A stretch of 64,000 bases of DNA, taken from assembly GCA_041394185.1 (NCBI GenBank), contig JAWKIQ010000002.1, forward strand, positions 186,001 through 250,000, given 5' to 3'. Source of the stretch: Acidimicrobiales bacterium. GTDB lineage: Bacteria > Actinomycetota > Acidimicrobiia > Acidimicrobiales > Poriferisodalaceae. Of this stretch, positions 1 to 8,073 are shown in pieces (the stretch's first letter is position 1; each line of letters begins with the position of its first letter). The position numbers and the translations under genes are program-made. The notes beneath the pieces are model-generated. The model was not told the origin of the DNA, made no database searches, and was given only the letters and a program-made list of their open reading frames with translations.

Positions 1-1
1 C

Positions 2-970
2 GACGCCAACGACGTCGTTCGGCGCGCCGAAGCGGCCGCCGAGCAGATTCACCAGAGCGCCAACCGCGAAGCTGCCGAGATTCGCACGATGGCGTCGAAC
101 GACGCTGACGAGATCAAGCTTCAGGCTCGCACCAAGCTGGCTCAGGCCAAAGAGGCCATCAAGGAAGCCGAGGACCGCGTCATCGTCGCGGCCAAGGAGC
201 ACGCCGCGCGAATCATCGCCGAGGCCGAATCGGAAGCCACCAACATCCGCACGGTTGCCACCGCACGCTCCAACCGCATCGTGTCGGAGGCCGAGGAGAT
301 GGCCGAGGGCATGCGCCGCAAGGCCGACCTGGCACTGGCCCAGGCCGAACAGGCCGCCACCGAAGCGCGCCAGAACGCCCAGGTCGAAGCCACCACCATC
401 GTCGAGGACGCACAGCGCAACGCCGACCAGACGGTGATTCGTGCCAAGGCCGAAGCTCGCGAGGCCGCTCTGGCGACCAGCCGCCAGGCCACTGCTGAAC
501 TCGAGCGACTGATCGCCGACCTCGAAAGCCGCAAGACCGAGCTTTCAGAGCAGGTACGCCAGCGCCGCACCGAGCTCGAGCAGACCAACGAACAGCTGGC
601 CGCCGCCCGCTCGATGGCTGCCCGCGAGCTCGAGCAGATCCGGGCCGAGCAGGATCAGCTGATCGCTGATGCCCGACTCCGCAGCCAGGAGATGATCCGC
701 AGGGCAGAGGCCGAGGCCGAGGCTCATGCCGCAGCCAAGCGCAAGGCCGTCGACGAGGAGGTCCGCAGGCTTCGCGAGGTTCTGGGCAACCAGACGACCT
801 CGATCCTGTCTGCGCTCAGCAACCTCGACACCTCGATTGCCGACGGCAACCAGGTAATCGACCTGGCGAGCGAGACCGAAACCGAAACCAACCGTGACGA
901 GGCCGAGTTGGTCGGAGGCGGAAGCTCCTCTGGCTACCCGCTCATCGACACTGCCTACGACTCGATCTGA
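2..970 (+). CDS. Long coiled-coil protein, DivIVA/ATPase-stalk-like (5' end missing)
   Basis: The reading frame is open from base 2, so the true start lies outside the window and only the last 322 residues are visible. Nearly all of it is a charged Ala/Glu/Arg-rich heptad coiled coil with repeated AEAEA, AREAA and RRAEAEAE stretches; a non-coiled tail of about 60 residues follows, ending in an acidic stretch and SGYPLIDTAYDSI. This resembles the coiled-coil part of actinobacterial DivIVA/Wag31-like or septum-site scaffold proteins, but the diagnostic N-terminal domain is not in view. An internal ATG at 89 has no clear ribosome site and is unlikely to be the start. Two hairpins follow the stop. 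Function is inferred only from fold style. Confidence 0.75.
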   Translation, partial: DANDVVRRAEAAAEQIHQSANREAAEIRTMASNDADEIKLQARTKLAQAKEAIKEAEDRVIVAAKEHAARIIAEAESEATNIRTVATARSNRIVSEAEEMAEGMRRKADLALAQAEQAATEARQNAQVEATTIVEDAQRNADQTVIRAKAEAREAALATSRQATAELERLIADLESRKTELSEQVRQRRTELEQTNEQLAAARSMAARELEQIRAEQDQLIADARLRSQEMIRRAEAEAEAHAAAKRKAVDEEVRRLREVLGNQTTSILSALSNLDTSIADGNQVIDLASETETETNRDEAELVGGGSSSGYPLIDTAYDSI

Positions 971-1000
971 GTTGTGCCGGGATGACCCGGAACACGATCG

Positions 1001-1020
1001 TCCAGCCCTTCAGGGCTGGA
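1001..1020. terminator. Hairpin between convergent genes
   Basis: Perfect inverted repeat TCCAGCCC-ttca-GGGCTGGA (8-bp stem, 4-base loop), 30 bases after the coiled-coil gene stop. No T-run follows, so it is either a GC-rich terminator or an RNA-stabilising hairpin. Confidence 0.5.
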
Positions 1021-1067
1021 TAGACAAACCGCCCCCAGGGCGGGCCTGGCCCTGAACCAGCCGGCAG

Positions 1068-1099
1068 CTGCCCCAACCCCGACATCGGGGTCGGGGCAG
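1068..1099. terminator. Strong bidirectional-type terminator hairpin
   Basis: The arms CTGCCCC-a-ACCCCGA and TCGGGGT-c-GGGGCAG pair over 14 bp with one A/C mismatch and a 2-base loop. A TTTT run lies a few bases downstream on the plus strand. It sits between the convergent coiled-coil gene and sufC, where termination from both sides is expected. Confidence 0.65.
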
Positions 1100-1114
1100 C
1101 AGTCGTTTTGGCGT

Positions 1115-1906
1115 CTATGCAAACGGATCGGCGAAGGGGTCTTCTGCAGCGCTCGGCTGCGCGCTCGCAACCGACTCGGCTGGAGTGAAGCGGGCGTAGC
1201 CGTCGGTCTCGAGCACCTCGGCCAGTTCGGGTCCGCCCGACTCGACGATGCGTCCCTTGACCAGGATGTGGATCCGGTCGGCTCTCAGCTCGTGCAAGAG
1301 CCGGTTGTAGTGGGTGATCGCCAGCACACCGAGCGAGTCCTCGTTGGTCATCTGCTCGACACGCGCCGAGCAAGCCCTCAACGCATCGACATCGAGACCC
1401 GAGTCGAGCTCGTCCAGGATGGCGATCTTGGGCTTGAGGACACCCAACTGCATGGTCTCGTTGCGCTTTTTTTCGCCGCCAGACAAGTCGACGTTGAGGG
1501 CTCGGTCGAGGAACCTCTCGTCGAACCCGATGCGCTCGGCCTCGGCCCGAAGCGCCTCGGCGACGCCGGCCGATGAGCGTCCCGACGCGGCGAAGGCCTC
1601 GAGCATCACCGACTCGACGGACACCCCTGGCACCTCTGTGGGGTACTGCATGGCCAGGAACAGTCCGGCACGGGCGCGTTGCCACGGCTCGAGCGCAAGC
1701 ATGTCTGTGCCGTCGAGGGTGACCGAACCGGCGGTGACCTCATAACCGGGCCGGCCCATGATGACGTTGGACAGGGTCGACTTGCCGGCTCCGTTGGGCC
1801 CCATGATCACATGGACCTCGCCCGACGACACCTCGAGGTCGACACCTCGCAGAATCTCGGTCCCGCCAACGGACGCATGCAGCCCCTGGACCTTCAGAGT
1901 GGTCAT
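1115..1906 (-). CDS. sufC: SufC, Fe-S cluster assembly ATPase
   Basis: A 263-residue soluble ABC ATPase of the SufBC2D Fe-S scaffold complex. The Walker A motif GPNGAGKST is at residues 36-44, the signature LSGGE at 141-145, and the Walker B region ILDELDSGLD at 163-172; the DSGLD version is typical of SufC and differs from transporter ATPases. The chosen ATG at 1906 is preceded by GGTGAGG with good spacing; the frame stays open further upstream, but that part has no SufC similarity. The last residues (EDPFADPFA) form a short extra tail. The gene is third in the order sufD, Rieske, sufC, eight bases after the Rieske gene. Neither sufS nor sufU is nearby in the window. Confidence 0.95.
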   Translation of the reverse strand: MTTLKVQGLHASVGGTEILRGVDLEVSSGEVHVIMGPNGAGKSTLSNVIMGRPGYEVTAGSVTLDGTDMLALEPWQRARAGLFLAMQYPTEVPGVSVESVMLEAFAASGRSSAGVAEALRAEAERIGFDERFLDRALNVDLSGGEKKRNETMQLGVLKPKIAILDELDSGLDVDALRACSARVEQMTNEDSLGVLAITHYNRLLHELRADRIHILVKGRIVESGGPELAEVLETDGYARFTPAESVASAQPSAAEDPFADPFA

Positions 1907-1914
1907 GGTCAACC

Positions 1915-2244
1915 TCACCCTTCCCCGCCGGGCAAGACGACTACCACGTCGTCTCCCTCGACGCTGACGTCGTACACCGGCACCGGCTTGATGGCCGGAA
2001 GCGAATCGGGCTGGCCCGTCGTCAGCGAGAAGCTGCTGCCGTGCTTGGGGCACTCGAGCGAGCAGCCATCGACGGACAAATAGCCTTCCGCAAGCGAGAA
2101 GTTCGCGTGGCTGCACCGGTCGCCGATGGCGAAGACCTGGCCGTCGACCATGGCCACGGCGATGCGATGACCCTCGATATCGATACGAGTGGCCTGCCCT
2201 TCCACGAGGGCTTCCAGAGCGCACAGACGCAGCTTGCGGGTCAT
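1915..2244 (-). CDS. Rieske [2Fe-2S] ferredoxin of the suf operon
   Basis: A small Rieske protein of 109 residues. The cluster ligands are visible as C44-S-H46 and C65-P-K-H68, the standard CxH...CxxH pair, with GSSF after the second pair. It resembles the NirD/biphenyl-dioxygenase ferredoxin class, has no membrane anchor and is probably cytosolic. Its ATG overlaps the sufD stop by four bases (ATGA), so translation is likely coupled, and sufC follows after eight bases. A Rieske-type protein between sufD and sufC is a known actinobacterial arrangement. Its role, as an electron donor or cluster carrier for Fe-S assembly, is inferred from position. Confidence 0.9.
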   Translation of the reverse strand: MTRKLRLCALEALVEGQATRIDIEGHRIAVAMVDGQVFAIGDRCSHANFSLAEGYLSVDGCSLECPKHGSSFSLTTGQPDSLPAIKPVPVYDVSVEGDDVVVVLPGGEG

Positions 2245-3488
2245 GACGCCACCTCGTTCTGGAGCCTGGAAGCGATCAGAGAGTCAACCACCGAGCCGAT
2301 TCCGGCGTGGGGTGTGCGAGCCACGATGTCGGAGAAGAAGCCCTGCACCACGAGGCGCTCGGCTATGGCGGTCGGGACGCCGCGACTCTCGAGGTAGAAC
2401 TGCTGCTCGGCGTCGATCGGGCCCACCGCGCTGGCGTGGCTGCACTTGACGTCGTTGTTCTCGATCTCGAGATTGGGCACCGACTCTGCCCACGCGGTTT
2501 CGGACAGCTTGATGGTGCGGTTGGTCTGGAACGCCTCGACCGCCCTGGCGTCTTTTTCGATGCGGATCAGGCCGGTGTAAATCGAACGGGAGTTGTCGTC
2601 GACAGCACCCCTGAACTCGAGATTGGATCGAGTGTGTGGAGCCACGTGGGTCTGGAAGGTGCGGAAGTCCAGCGACTGGTCGCCTTCACCCAGATAGACC
2701 GCTGTGATGTCACCTTCGGCGCCGCGCCCGACCATTCGGGTGTCGGTGCGCAGCCTTGCGTAGGCACCGCCGAGCGCCACAGCGTTGGTGGCGAGAAGGC
2801 CGTCGGCCTCGATGGTGGAGACCTGTGACGCGATCTGCCAGACCGAAGGGGCGAGGTTCTGGACCACCAGGTACTTGACCCTGGCCGCTTGGGACAGGGC
2901 CAGCTCGGTAACGGGCAAGACCAGCGCCTTGACCTCGTCGGAGGTGACGACCTCGATGACCGTTACCTCGCAATCTTCGCCTGCAACGACCGTGGTGCGT
3001 GGTGCGATGAGGGCTCCGTCAGCGCTGATGTGGTGCCTGACGACGATGGGGCCATCGATGACCGCGCCACGAGCGATCCGGATGACCAAAGGATCGGGGG
3101 CCAGCGCGAGATTGAGCTGGGCGAACACGTCGAGTTCGCCGTCGTACACGCCACCTACCGGGACGGCATCGGCCGATTTCGCGGCCTGGACGACCTGGAC
3201 GCCAGCCTCGCGTCGTACGTCCACGGATACGACGTGGCCGTCGACGGTGTCGATCAGTACCGCAGCATCAGAAACCGCATCGTCGCCGATGAACTGGGAA
3301 CTCTTCGGTTCGCTGGGCGCCGCCACAGGCGAATAGGCCGAGATGTCGATCTCGTCGATGGGGCTGTAGCGCCACTCTTCTTCTGCGGCGGTCGGCAGGC
3401 CTGCCTGTGAGGCAGCCAGCTGGGCCTTCGATCTCAACTCGGAGAGCCAAGCAGGTTCGCCGGCGTGTGTGACTTCGGGAATCGACAT
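2241..3488 (-). CDS. sufD: SufD, Fe-S cluster assembly scaffold subunit
   Basis: A 415-residue member of the SufB/SufD family (UPF0051). It has an N-terminal helical part and a long right-handed beta-helix core. The family C-terminal region is clear: the stretch NNDVKCSHASAVGPI followed by EQQFYLESRG holds the SH pair where the conserved SufD histidine lies. The partner SufB is not adjacent but sits at 19446-20843. SufD starts the operon sufD-Rieske-sufC. The ATG at 3488 has a weak upstream purine stretch. A 16-bp palindrome 60 bases upstream (3548-3563) matches one upstream of sufB, so both loci are probably under common control. Confidence 0.95.
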   Translation of the reverse strand: MSIPEVTHAGEPAWLSELRSKAQLAASQAGLPTAAEEEWRYSPIDEIDISAYSPVAAPSEPKSSQFIGDDAVSDAAVLIDTVDGHVVSVDVRREAGVQVVQAAKSADAVPVGGVYDGELDVFAQLNLALAPDPLVIRIARGAVIDGPIVVRHHISADGALIAPRTTVVAGEDCEVTVIEVVTSDEVKALVLPVTELALSQAARVKYLVVQNLAPSVWQIASQVSTIEADGLLATNAVALGGAYARLRTDTRMVGRGAEGDITAVYLGEGDQSLDFRTFQTHVAPHTRSNLEFRGAVDDNSRSIYTGLIRIEKDARAVEAFQTNRTIKLSETAWAESVPNLEIENNDVKCSHASAVGPIDAEQQFYLESRGVPTAIAERLVVQGFFSDIVARTPHAGIGSVVDSLIASRLQNEVAS

Positions 3489-3547
3489 TGACGAAAGCCT
3501 CGACGCAAGGGGTTGATAAGTCAGCGTCGGAGCATACCGGCAATATG

Positions 3548-3563
3548 CACTATCTCCGTAGTG
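3548..3563. promoter_or_regulatory. Operator-like palindrome upstream of sufD
   Basis: Perfect palindrome CACTA-N6-TAGTG, 60 bases before the sufD ATG. On the minus strand it is part of a block reading CGAATTTC, C, ACTACG, G, AGATAGT, G that matches 21 of 24 positions of the block upstream of sufB (20882-20905). The outer palindrome base pair is C/G here and T/A there, so symmetry is kept. The four-six-four geometry is like the CAAC-N6-GTTG sites known for SufR. The regulator itself is not in the window. Confidence 0.65.
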
Positions 3564-3598
3564 GAAATTCGGCCAGGTTCGAGATTTTCGAGCCTGCC

Positions 3599-3979
3599 TC
3601 AGCGCTTCTTCTTGCGCTTACGCATCGCAGCGCGAGCCTTCTTGGACAGCTTGCGCTGCTTTCCGGACTTGGCTCGTTGCTCGGCCTCGACCTCGGCCAA
3701 AATCTGCGGCCCGACAGAGTTGACGATCTCCTCGGCTTCGTCCAGCAGGGCCGCTATCGAGTCGTCCTCGCCCAGGCCGGGAGGCTCGTCTGCAAAGCTG
3801 TTGACGGCCAGCGAACCGTGAACCCAGCCCACGTCGAGCTGACGAGGTTCGTACTTGGGGCAGTCGTCTGGGCAACGCCATGGTGCTTCGGGCGCCAGGT
3901 CGAGGTTGCACTTCCGAACGGTGTCGCCGTTGGGGTAGGTGCGACTCTCGTAGTGATGGCAGTTCGTCCGCATCGGCAT
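3599..3979 (-). CDS. Conserved Cys-rich hypothetical protein with basic tail
   Basis: A 126-residue soluble protein that I do not assign to a named family. The N-terminal 50 residues hold four cysteines (C7, C24, C36, C40) and two adjacent histidines (HHYESR), which suggests a small metal-binding or zinc-ribbon-like module. The middle is acidic, and the end is an extremely basic tail (KLSKKARAAMRKRKKKR) of the kind that binds nucleic acid or ribosomes. Two ATGs are possible, at 3979 and 3973. It is transcribed away from the fused ECF ATPase gene, which starts about 70 bases away on the other strand, and lies upstream of sufD on the same strand with the operator between them. Confidence 0.7.
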   Translation of the reverse strand: MPMRTNCHHYESRTYPNGDTVRKCNLDLAPEAPWRCPDDCPKYEPRQLDVGWVHGSLAVNSFADEPPGLGEDDSIAALLDEAEEIVNSVGPQILAEVEAEQRAKSGKQRKLSKKARAAMRKRKKKR

Positions 3980-4050
3980 GGATTCAGTCTGCCAAAACTG
4001 AACACATCGTCCACCTCATGCTCATCGCAGCGGTGCCGACCGTGCCTATC

Positions 4051-6018
4051 ATGCGCCGGGTGCTGAAACGTCGAACCGAGGTGAGCCCGGCGCGGGCCAG
4101 CTCGACACCAGGAGAGGTCGCAGACGCAGCAGCGGTCGCGGCGTTGGTGTTCACCTCGGCCGCCATCGGACGGCTGCTGGCGTTCGGCACGTTCTTCCAG
4201 CTTCTGTCCACCGTGGTCATCGTCGTTCTGGCCGTACGCAGACGCACCCGCACCGTGGTGATGGCGGGTTCGGCGGCGGTGATGCTGGGAGCGATCCTCG
4301 GCGGCATCGGCCCGATCAGCCAGCTCGGTGCCGCCGCATTGTTCGGTGGCACCGTCGGGTCGCGGCTGCGTCGGCACTGGCCCCGTTGGCGGACCGTGCT
4401 GTTCACCACTGCGGTGTGCACGCCGGTCGTGTCGGCCGGAACCATCGTCTATCTGCTGATCTTCTCGCGAGCGCGCGAGCTGAACTTCGAAAACGCGCGC
4501 AACGTCAGCGAGGGCGCTTCGCGGGTGCTGTCGTGGGTCAGGCTCGACCCGGTGGGCGAGGGTCTTGTCGACGTTGTCGAGTGGTCGATCGAATGGTGGT
4601 GGGCCGCGACACCGCTGATCCAGGGCGTCGTCTCGATCGTGTACGCCTGGTTCACGGTCCGAATCTCAGAACCGGTTCTCGAGCGCGTCGACAGTGCGTT
4701 GGGAGAGGCCCACTCGAGCCCGGTCGGGGCTGTCGGCGACCCACTGCCGGTACACCTGTCCGAGGCCTCGGTCAGGCGCGACGCCGTGACGCTGACCCAG
4801 GTGTCTCTCGACCTCGAACCGGGCCGCCTGGCGGTATTGCGCGGCCCGAACGGAGTCGGCAAGAGCACCCTGCTCGACGCCCTCGCCGGTTTGGGCAACT
4901 CGAACATCGCTGCGGAGCCGCCGTTCAGCCCTGTCGGGTTGGGCCAGCGGGGCGGGGTGGCACTGGTGGGTCAGCGACCCGACTCGCAGGTGCTGGCGCT
5001 GACGGTGGCCGACGAGTTGAGGTGGTGCGGCGTATCCGAGGACGATCTGACCAGACGGCTCGCCCAGGTGGGGCTGGCACCATTGGCCGACCGCAGCACC
5101 GCCACGTTGTCGGGCGGAGAGCTTCAGCGGCTGGCCATCGCCTCCGCCCTGGCGCGCGAGCCACGCCTGTTGTTGTGCGACGAGGCCACTTCGATGCTCG
5201 ACCCCCAAGGCCGGGCCCAGGTGATGGATCTGCTGCGCTCGGTAGCCGACACGGGTACAGCGGTTCTCGCCACTACCCACCTCGAGCTCGACGCCAGCTC
5301 CGCCGACGACGTCGTCACCATGGGCAGCCCGGCTTCGACGATGATCATCGCTCCCGATGCGCGGGGTCCGGCGGACGTGGTGCTCGAGGCTCAGAACGTG
5401 TCGGTTGTTCACGACTCGGGATCGCCCTGGGCGGTGCCAGCGTTGCACGGCATCGACCTGCGCTTGCGCAAGGGCGAGTTGACGCTGATCACCGGCGGAA
5501 ACGGCTCGGGCAAGACGACGCTGGCCTGGACGCTGGCCGGTCTGTACAGACCCAGTTCGGGACAGGTGCTCATCGATGGTCAACCCCTCGAGGGCCCCGA
5601 TCTGCGGATAGCCCTGGCGTTCCAGCACGCCAGGTTGCAGCTGCTGAACGACGAGGTCGACGAAGAGGTGCAGTCGATGTCGGGCGCCGACGATGTCGCC
5701 TACGAACTGCGCACCGTGGGCCTCGATCCGATATCGATTGGCGACCGCAAGATCGACCACCTCAGCGGCGGTGAGCAAAGGCGCGTGCTGCTGGCCGGCA
5801 TCCTGGCTCGCCGACCAGAGGTGGTGCTGCTCGACGAGCCACTGGCAGGTCTCGACCCCGAAGGCCGCGACCGTCTTCGAAGCATCATCCATCACCTGCT
5901 GGCCCAGCGTGCTGCGGTGGTGGTCGTTTCACACGAGCCCGACTGGGCAGACGACCTGCTGGCCCAGCGAATTGAGCTGGCCGGGGGCCGCATCGCCAAG
6001 ACGGAGCGTCTCACATGA
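4051..6018 (+). CDS. Fused membrane domain plus two ECF-type ATPase domains
   Basis: About 655 residues. The first 210 form several hydrophobic segments, like the DUF2232/S-component-like membrane domains of energy-coupling-factor transporters. Two ABC ATPase domains follow. The first has GPNGVGKST near residue 265, LSGGE and LLLCDEATSMLD; the second has GGNGSGKTT near residue 480, LSGGEQRR and VVLLDEPLAGLD. The whole looks like EcfA and EcfA-prime joined to a substrate-binding-like membrane part. The frame is open back to 3880, but that part overlaps the divergent small gene, so a start at 4051 (or 4018) is more likely; no strong ribosome site decides it. The stop overlaps the EcfT start. 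The substrate, perhaps a vitamin or metal, is unknown. Confidence 0.85.
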   Translation: MRRVLKRRTEVSPARASSTPGEVADAAAVAALVFTSAAIGRLLAFGTFFQLLSTVVIVVLAVRRRTRTVVMAGSAAVMLGAILGGIGPISQLGAAALFGGTVGSRLRRHWPRWRTVLFTTAVCTPVVSAGTIVYLLIFSRARELNFENARNVSEGASRVLSWVRLDPVGEGLVDVVEWSIEWWWAATPLIQGVVSIVYAWFTVRISEPVLERVDSALGEAHSSPVGAVGDPLPVHLSEASVRRDAVTLTQVSLDLEPGRLAVLRGPNGVGKSTLLDALAGLGNSNIAAEPPFSPVGLGQRGGVALVGQRPDSQVLALTVADELRWCGVSEDDLTRRLAQVGLAPLADRSTATLSGGELQRLAIASALAREPRLLLCDEATSMLDPQGRAQVMDLLRSVADTGTAVLATTHLELDASSADDVVTMGSPASTMIIAPDARGPADVVLEAQNVSVVHDSGSPWAVPALHGIDLRLRKGELTLITGGNGSGKTTLAWTLAGLYRPSSGQVLIDGQPLEGPDLRIALAFQHARLQLLNDEVDEEVQSMSGADDVAYELRTVGLDPISIGDRKIDHLSGGEQRRVLLAGILARRPEVVLLDEPLAGLDPEGRDRLRSIIHHLLAQRAAVVVVSHEPDWADDLLAQRIELAGGRIAKTERLT

Positions 6019-6776
6019 GCGGGGCATCATCTGGGCGGGTGATGAGACACCTGCCGGGCGACTCCCCCATCCATCGCATGTGGGCGGGCACCAAGATCCT
6101 GTGGGTGCCCATCGTGGGGTCGGCCATCGCATTCAGTATCTCGTGGACCGCCATCGGCATCGGATGGCTGGTGGTTCTGGCCACCTTCCTGCTGGCCCGG
6201 CTGCCCAGGGGCGTGGTTCCCAAGCCGCCCAAGGTGTTGTTGATCGCGGTCGGAATCTCGTTCTTCCTGGCGCTGCTCAGCAACGACGAACCAGCCGTAT
6301 ACGGCGTGGGTGTTGGCGGCGTCGCCGACCTCGCACGGTTCCTCGCGTTTGCTTGGATGATGACGGCCATGGCCCTGTTGATCGGCTGGACCACCAAGCT
6401 CGACGACCTCGCCGCCGCTCTCGACCGCCTGTTGAGGCCACTGCGCCGCTTGGGTGTGCCTGTGGACGAGATCTCGACGGTGATAACCATGGCCGTGCGT
6501 TCGGTTCCGTTGGTGGCCGACGAGATGCGCACCCTGCTGGCAGCCCGAAGGCTGCGGCCTCAAGACCCCAACCAGCCCTATGTCGACACCGGCGTCGACC
6601 TGGGAGTGGCACTGGTCGTCAGCACCTTCAGGCGGGCCCGCGAGATGGGACGCACCCTGGCATCGCGTGGCGGAGTTCGACGTCCTCCCAGCGATCGGCA
6701 TCGGCTGAGTCGCATCGACCTGGTCGCCGGCCTCCTCGGAGCTGCTCTGGTTGGCGGCATCATCGCCTTCACCTGA
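6015..6776 (+). CDS. EcfT-type transmembrane coupling protein of an ECF transporter
   Basis: 253 residues with four or five membrane segments (about 28-62, 75-92, 105-128 and 230-252). Between them a cytoplasmic helical region carries two short Ala-Arg motifs (LAARRL near 178 and LASRGG near 217), the coupling motifs by which EcfT engages the two ATPases. The ATG overlaps the stop of the fused ATPase gene by four bases, so the two are surely one operon. Together they form an ECF importer made of only two polypeptides. It could draw on S-components encoded elsewhere; nothing here names a substrate. Confidence 0.85.
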   Translation: MSGASSGRVMRHLPGDSPIHRMWAGTKILWVPIVGSAIAFSISWTAIGIGWLVVLATFLLARLPRGVVPKPPKVLLIAVGISFFLALLSNDEPAVYGVGVGGVADLARFLAFAWMMTAMALLIGWTTKLDDLAAALDRLLRPLRRLGVPVDEISTVITMAVRSVPLVADEMRTLLAARRLRPQDPNQPYVDTGVDLGVALVVSTFRRAREMGRTLASRGGVRRPPSDRHRLSRIDLVAGLLGAALVGGIIAFT

Positions 6777-6788
6777 TAGAACGCCTCG

Positions 6789-7250
6789 ATGTCCAGACCG
6801 CCAGTCCCAGAACCCGAACCGCGCCCGTACCTGATTCCCGAACCTGGCAAGTTGATGGGACGCGGCCATTCGGCCGGTGACTTCCTGCAGGCCTGGGATT
6901 GGGACGTGCTGGACGAACAGGTCGGCTACCTGAAGGTCTTGGCCAAGCTGCCCGACCACGTTCGCAACAACCGCCAGCAGTTGTTCGGCGGCTTCACGGG
7001 CACCTACATCGATCTGATAGGGCTGCACACTGTGCGCTCGGGCCCCGAACGCACCGACCCCACGATGGCCCATCGATACCTCGCCACCACCAACATGCGC
7101 ATCGACTACTTCGAGCCCATCATGGGGCCGACGTTTGTCATCGAGAGTCGGGTCACCCGCTCGAGGGGACGCGATCGCTTTGTGGTGTCAGAGTTCTTCC
7201 AAGACGAGACAATCGCCGTGCACGCCCTGACCCAGTGGAAGGTGCTGTGA
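6789..7250 (+). CDS. Hotdog-fold thioesterase-like protein
   Basis: 153 residues resembling the PaaI/acyl-CoA thioesterase hotdog superfamily. Visible family features are the central helix region with QQLFGGFTGTYIDLIGL and the following strand MRIDYFEPIMGPTFVIESRV, which is the usual place for acyl-CoA contacts. A proline-rich N-terminus (RPPVPEPEPRPYLIPEPG) precedes the domain. It starts 12 bases after the EcfT stop and may be cotranscribed, though no functional link is evident. The catalytic residue and the acyl substrate cannot be named from the sequence. Confidence 0.65.
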   Translation: MSRPPVPEPEPRPYLIPEPGKLMGRGHSAGDFLQAWDWDVLDEQVGYLKVLAKLPDHVRNNRQQLFGGFTGTYIDLIGLHTVRSGPERTDPTMAHRYLATTNMRIDYFEPIMGPTFVIESRVTRSRGRDRFVVSEFFQDETIAVHALTQWKVL

Positions 7251-7260
7251 GCCGCCGCCG

Positions 7261-8049
7261 TCAGTAGCCGGTCTTGGAGGATTCGCCGTCGGGGTCGGCT
7301 GTGGCCATCGCCTTGCCCATCTCGACCTTGAAGCCCACGCCCATGGCCCCCAGGTCGCTGGCGACGGTGAGCATGCGGAAGCCGGCTGCGAGCCGCCTTT
7401 GGATCAGACCGCCGTTCGAGTGCATGCCAGCAACGATTCCTCGCTTGTCGCAGGCCTCGACGATCTTGGCCAGAGCGGCATCGAACTGGGGGTTGCCGTC
7501 GTTGTTCACGGGCGGCAGGCCATAGGTCAACGACAGATCGGATGGCCCGACATATACGGCGTCGATGCCTTCGACGTCGAGGATGGCGTCGAGGTCGTCG
7601 ACCGCCTGGGCGGTCTCGATCATGGGGATGACTGCGATGTTGTCCTGTGCCCACTGCATGTAGTTGCCCGCTACGCGAGGCGCAGCCAGCACGGGCCCGA
7701 AGCTGCGAGAGCCGTTGGGCGCATAACGACAGGCGGCGACCACGGCCCGGGCCTCGGCGACCGAGTTGACCATGGGCACGATGACGCCAAGCGCGCCGGC
7801 ATCGAGCATCTTGCCGATGATGCCAGGGTCGTTCCACGGGACGCGCACTATGGGCGTTGCATCGACGGCCAGGATGGCTTGAATCTGGCGCACGGCCGAC
7901 GTGTAGTCGCTGACACCGTGCTGCATGTCTACGCATACATAGTCGAACCCGGCCAGGGCCATCGCCTCGGCCACCGCCGAGCTCTCGGACGAGAGCCACC
8001 CGCCCAGGGTCGATTTGCCGTCGCGCCACTGCTGTCTCAGCGATTCCAT
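7261..8049 (-). CDS. HpcH/HpaI-family class II aldolase
   Basis: 262 residues of the family that includes 2,4-dihydroxyhept-2-ene-1,7-dioate aldolase and 2-keto-3-deoxy sugar acid aldolase. It splits or forms a carbon-carbon bond using pyruvate and a divalent metal. Family features are GGWLSSES near the start, DYVCVDMQHG (the QHG strand that holds the catalytic His), VPMVNSVAEAR (substrate loop), PMIETAQAVDDLDAIL (the metal-ligand Glu) and VYVGPSDLSLTYG (the metal-ligand Asp). It is complete, with an ATG start and converging ends with the hotdog gene only 10 bases away. The physiological substrate is unknown. Confidence 0.85.
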   Translation of the reverse strand: MESLRQQWRDGKSTLGGWLSSESSAVAEAMALAGFDYVCVDMQHGVSDYTSAVRQIQAILAVDATPIVRVPWNDPGIIGKMLDAGALGVIVPMVNSVAEARAVVAACRYAPNGSRSFGPVLAAPRVAGNYMQWAQDNIAVIPMIETAQAVDDLDAILDVEGIDAVYVGPSDLSLTYGLPPVNNDGNPQFDAALAKIVEACDKRGIVAGMHSNGGLIQRRLAAGFRMLTVASDLGAMGVGFKVEMGKAMATADPDGESSKTGY

Positions 8050-8073
8050 GCGCCGGTTCTAGCAGAACTGCGG

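Noticed and set aside
3880..4050. Upstream extension of the fused ECF ATPase
   Set aside because: It overlaps the divergent small Cys-rich gene and has no membrane or family signature; the start at 4051 (or 4018) is more sensible.
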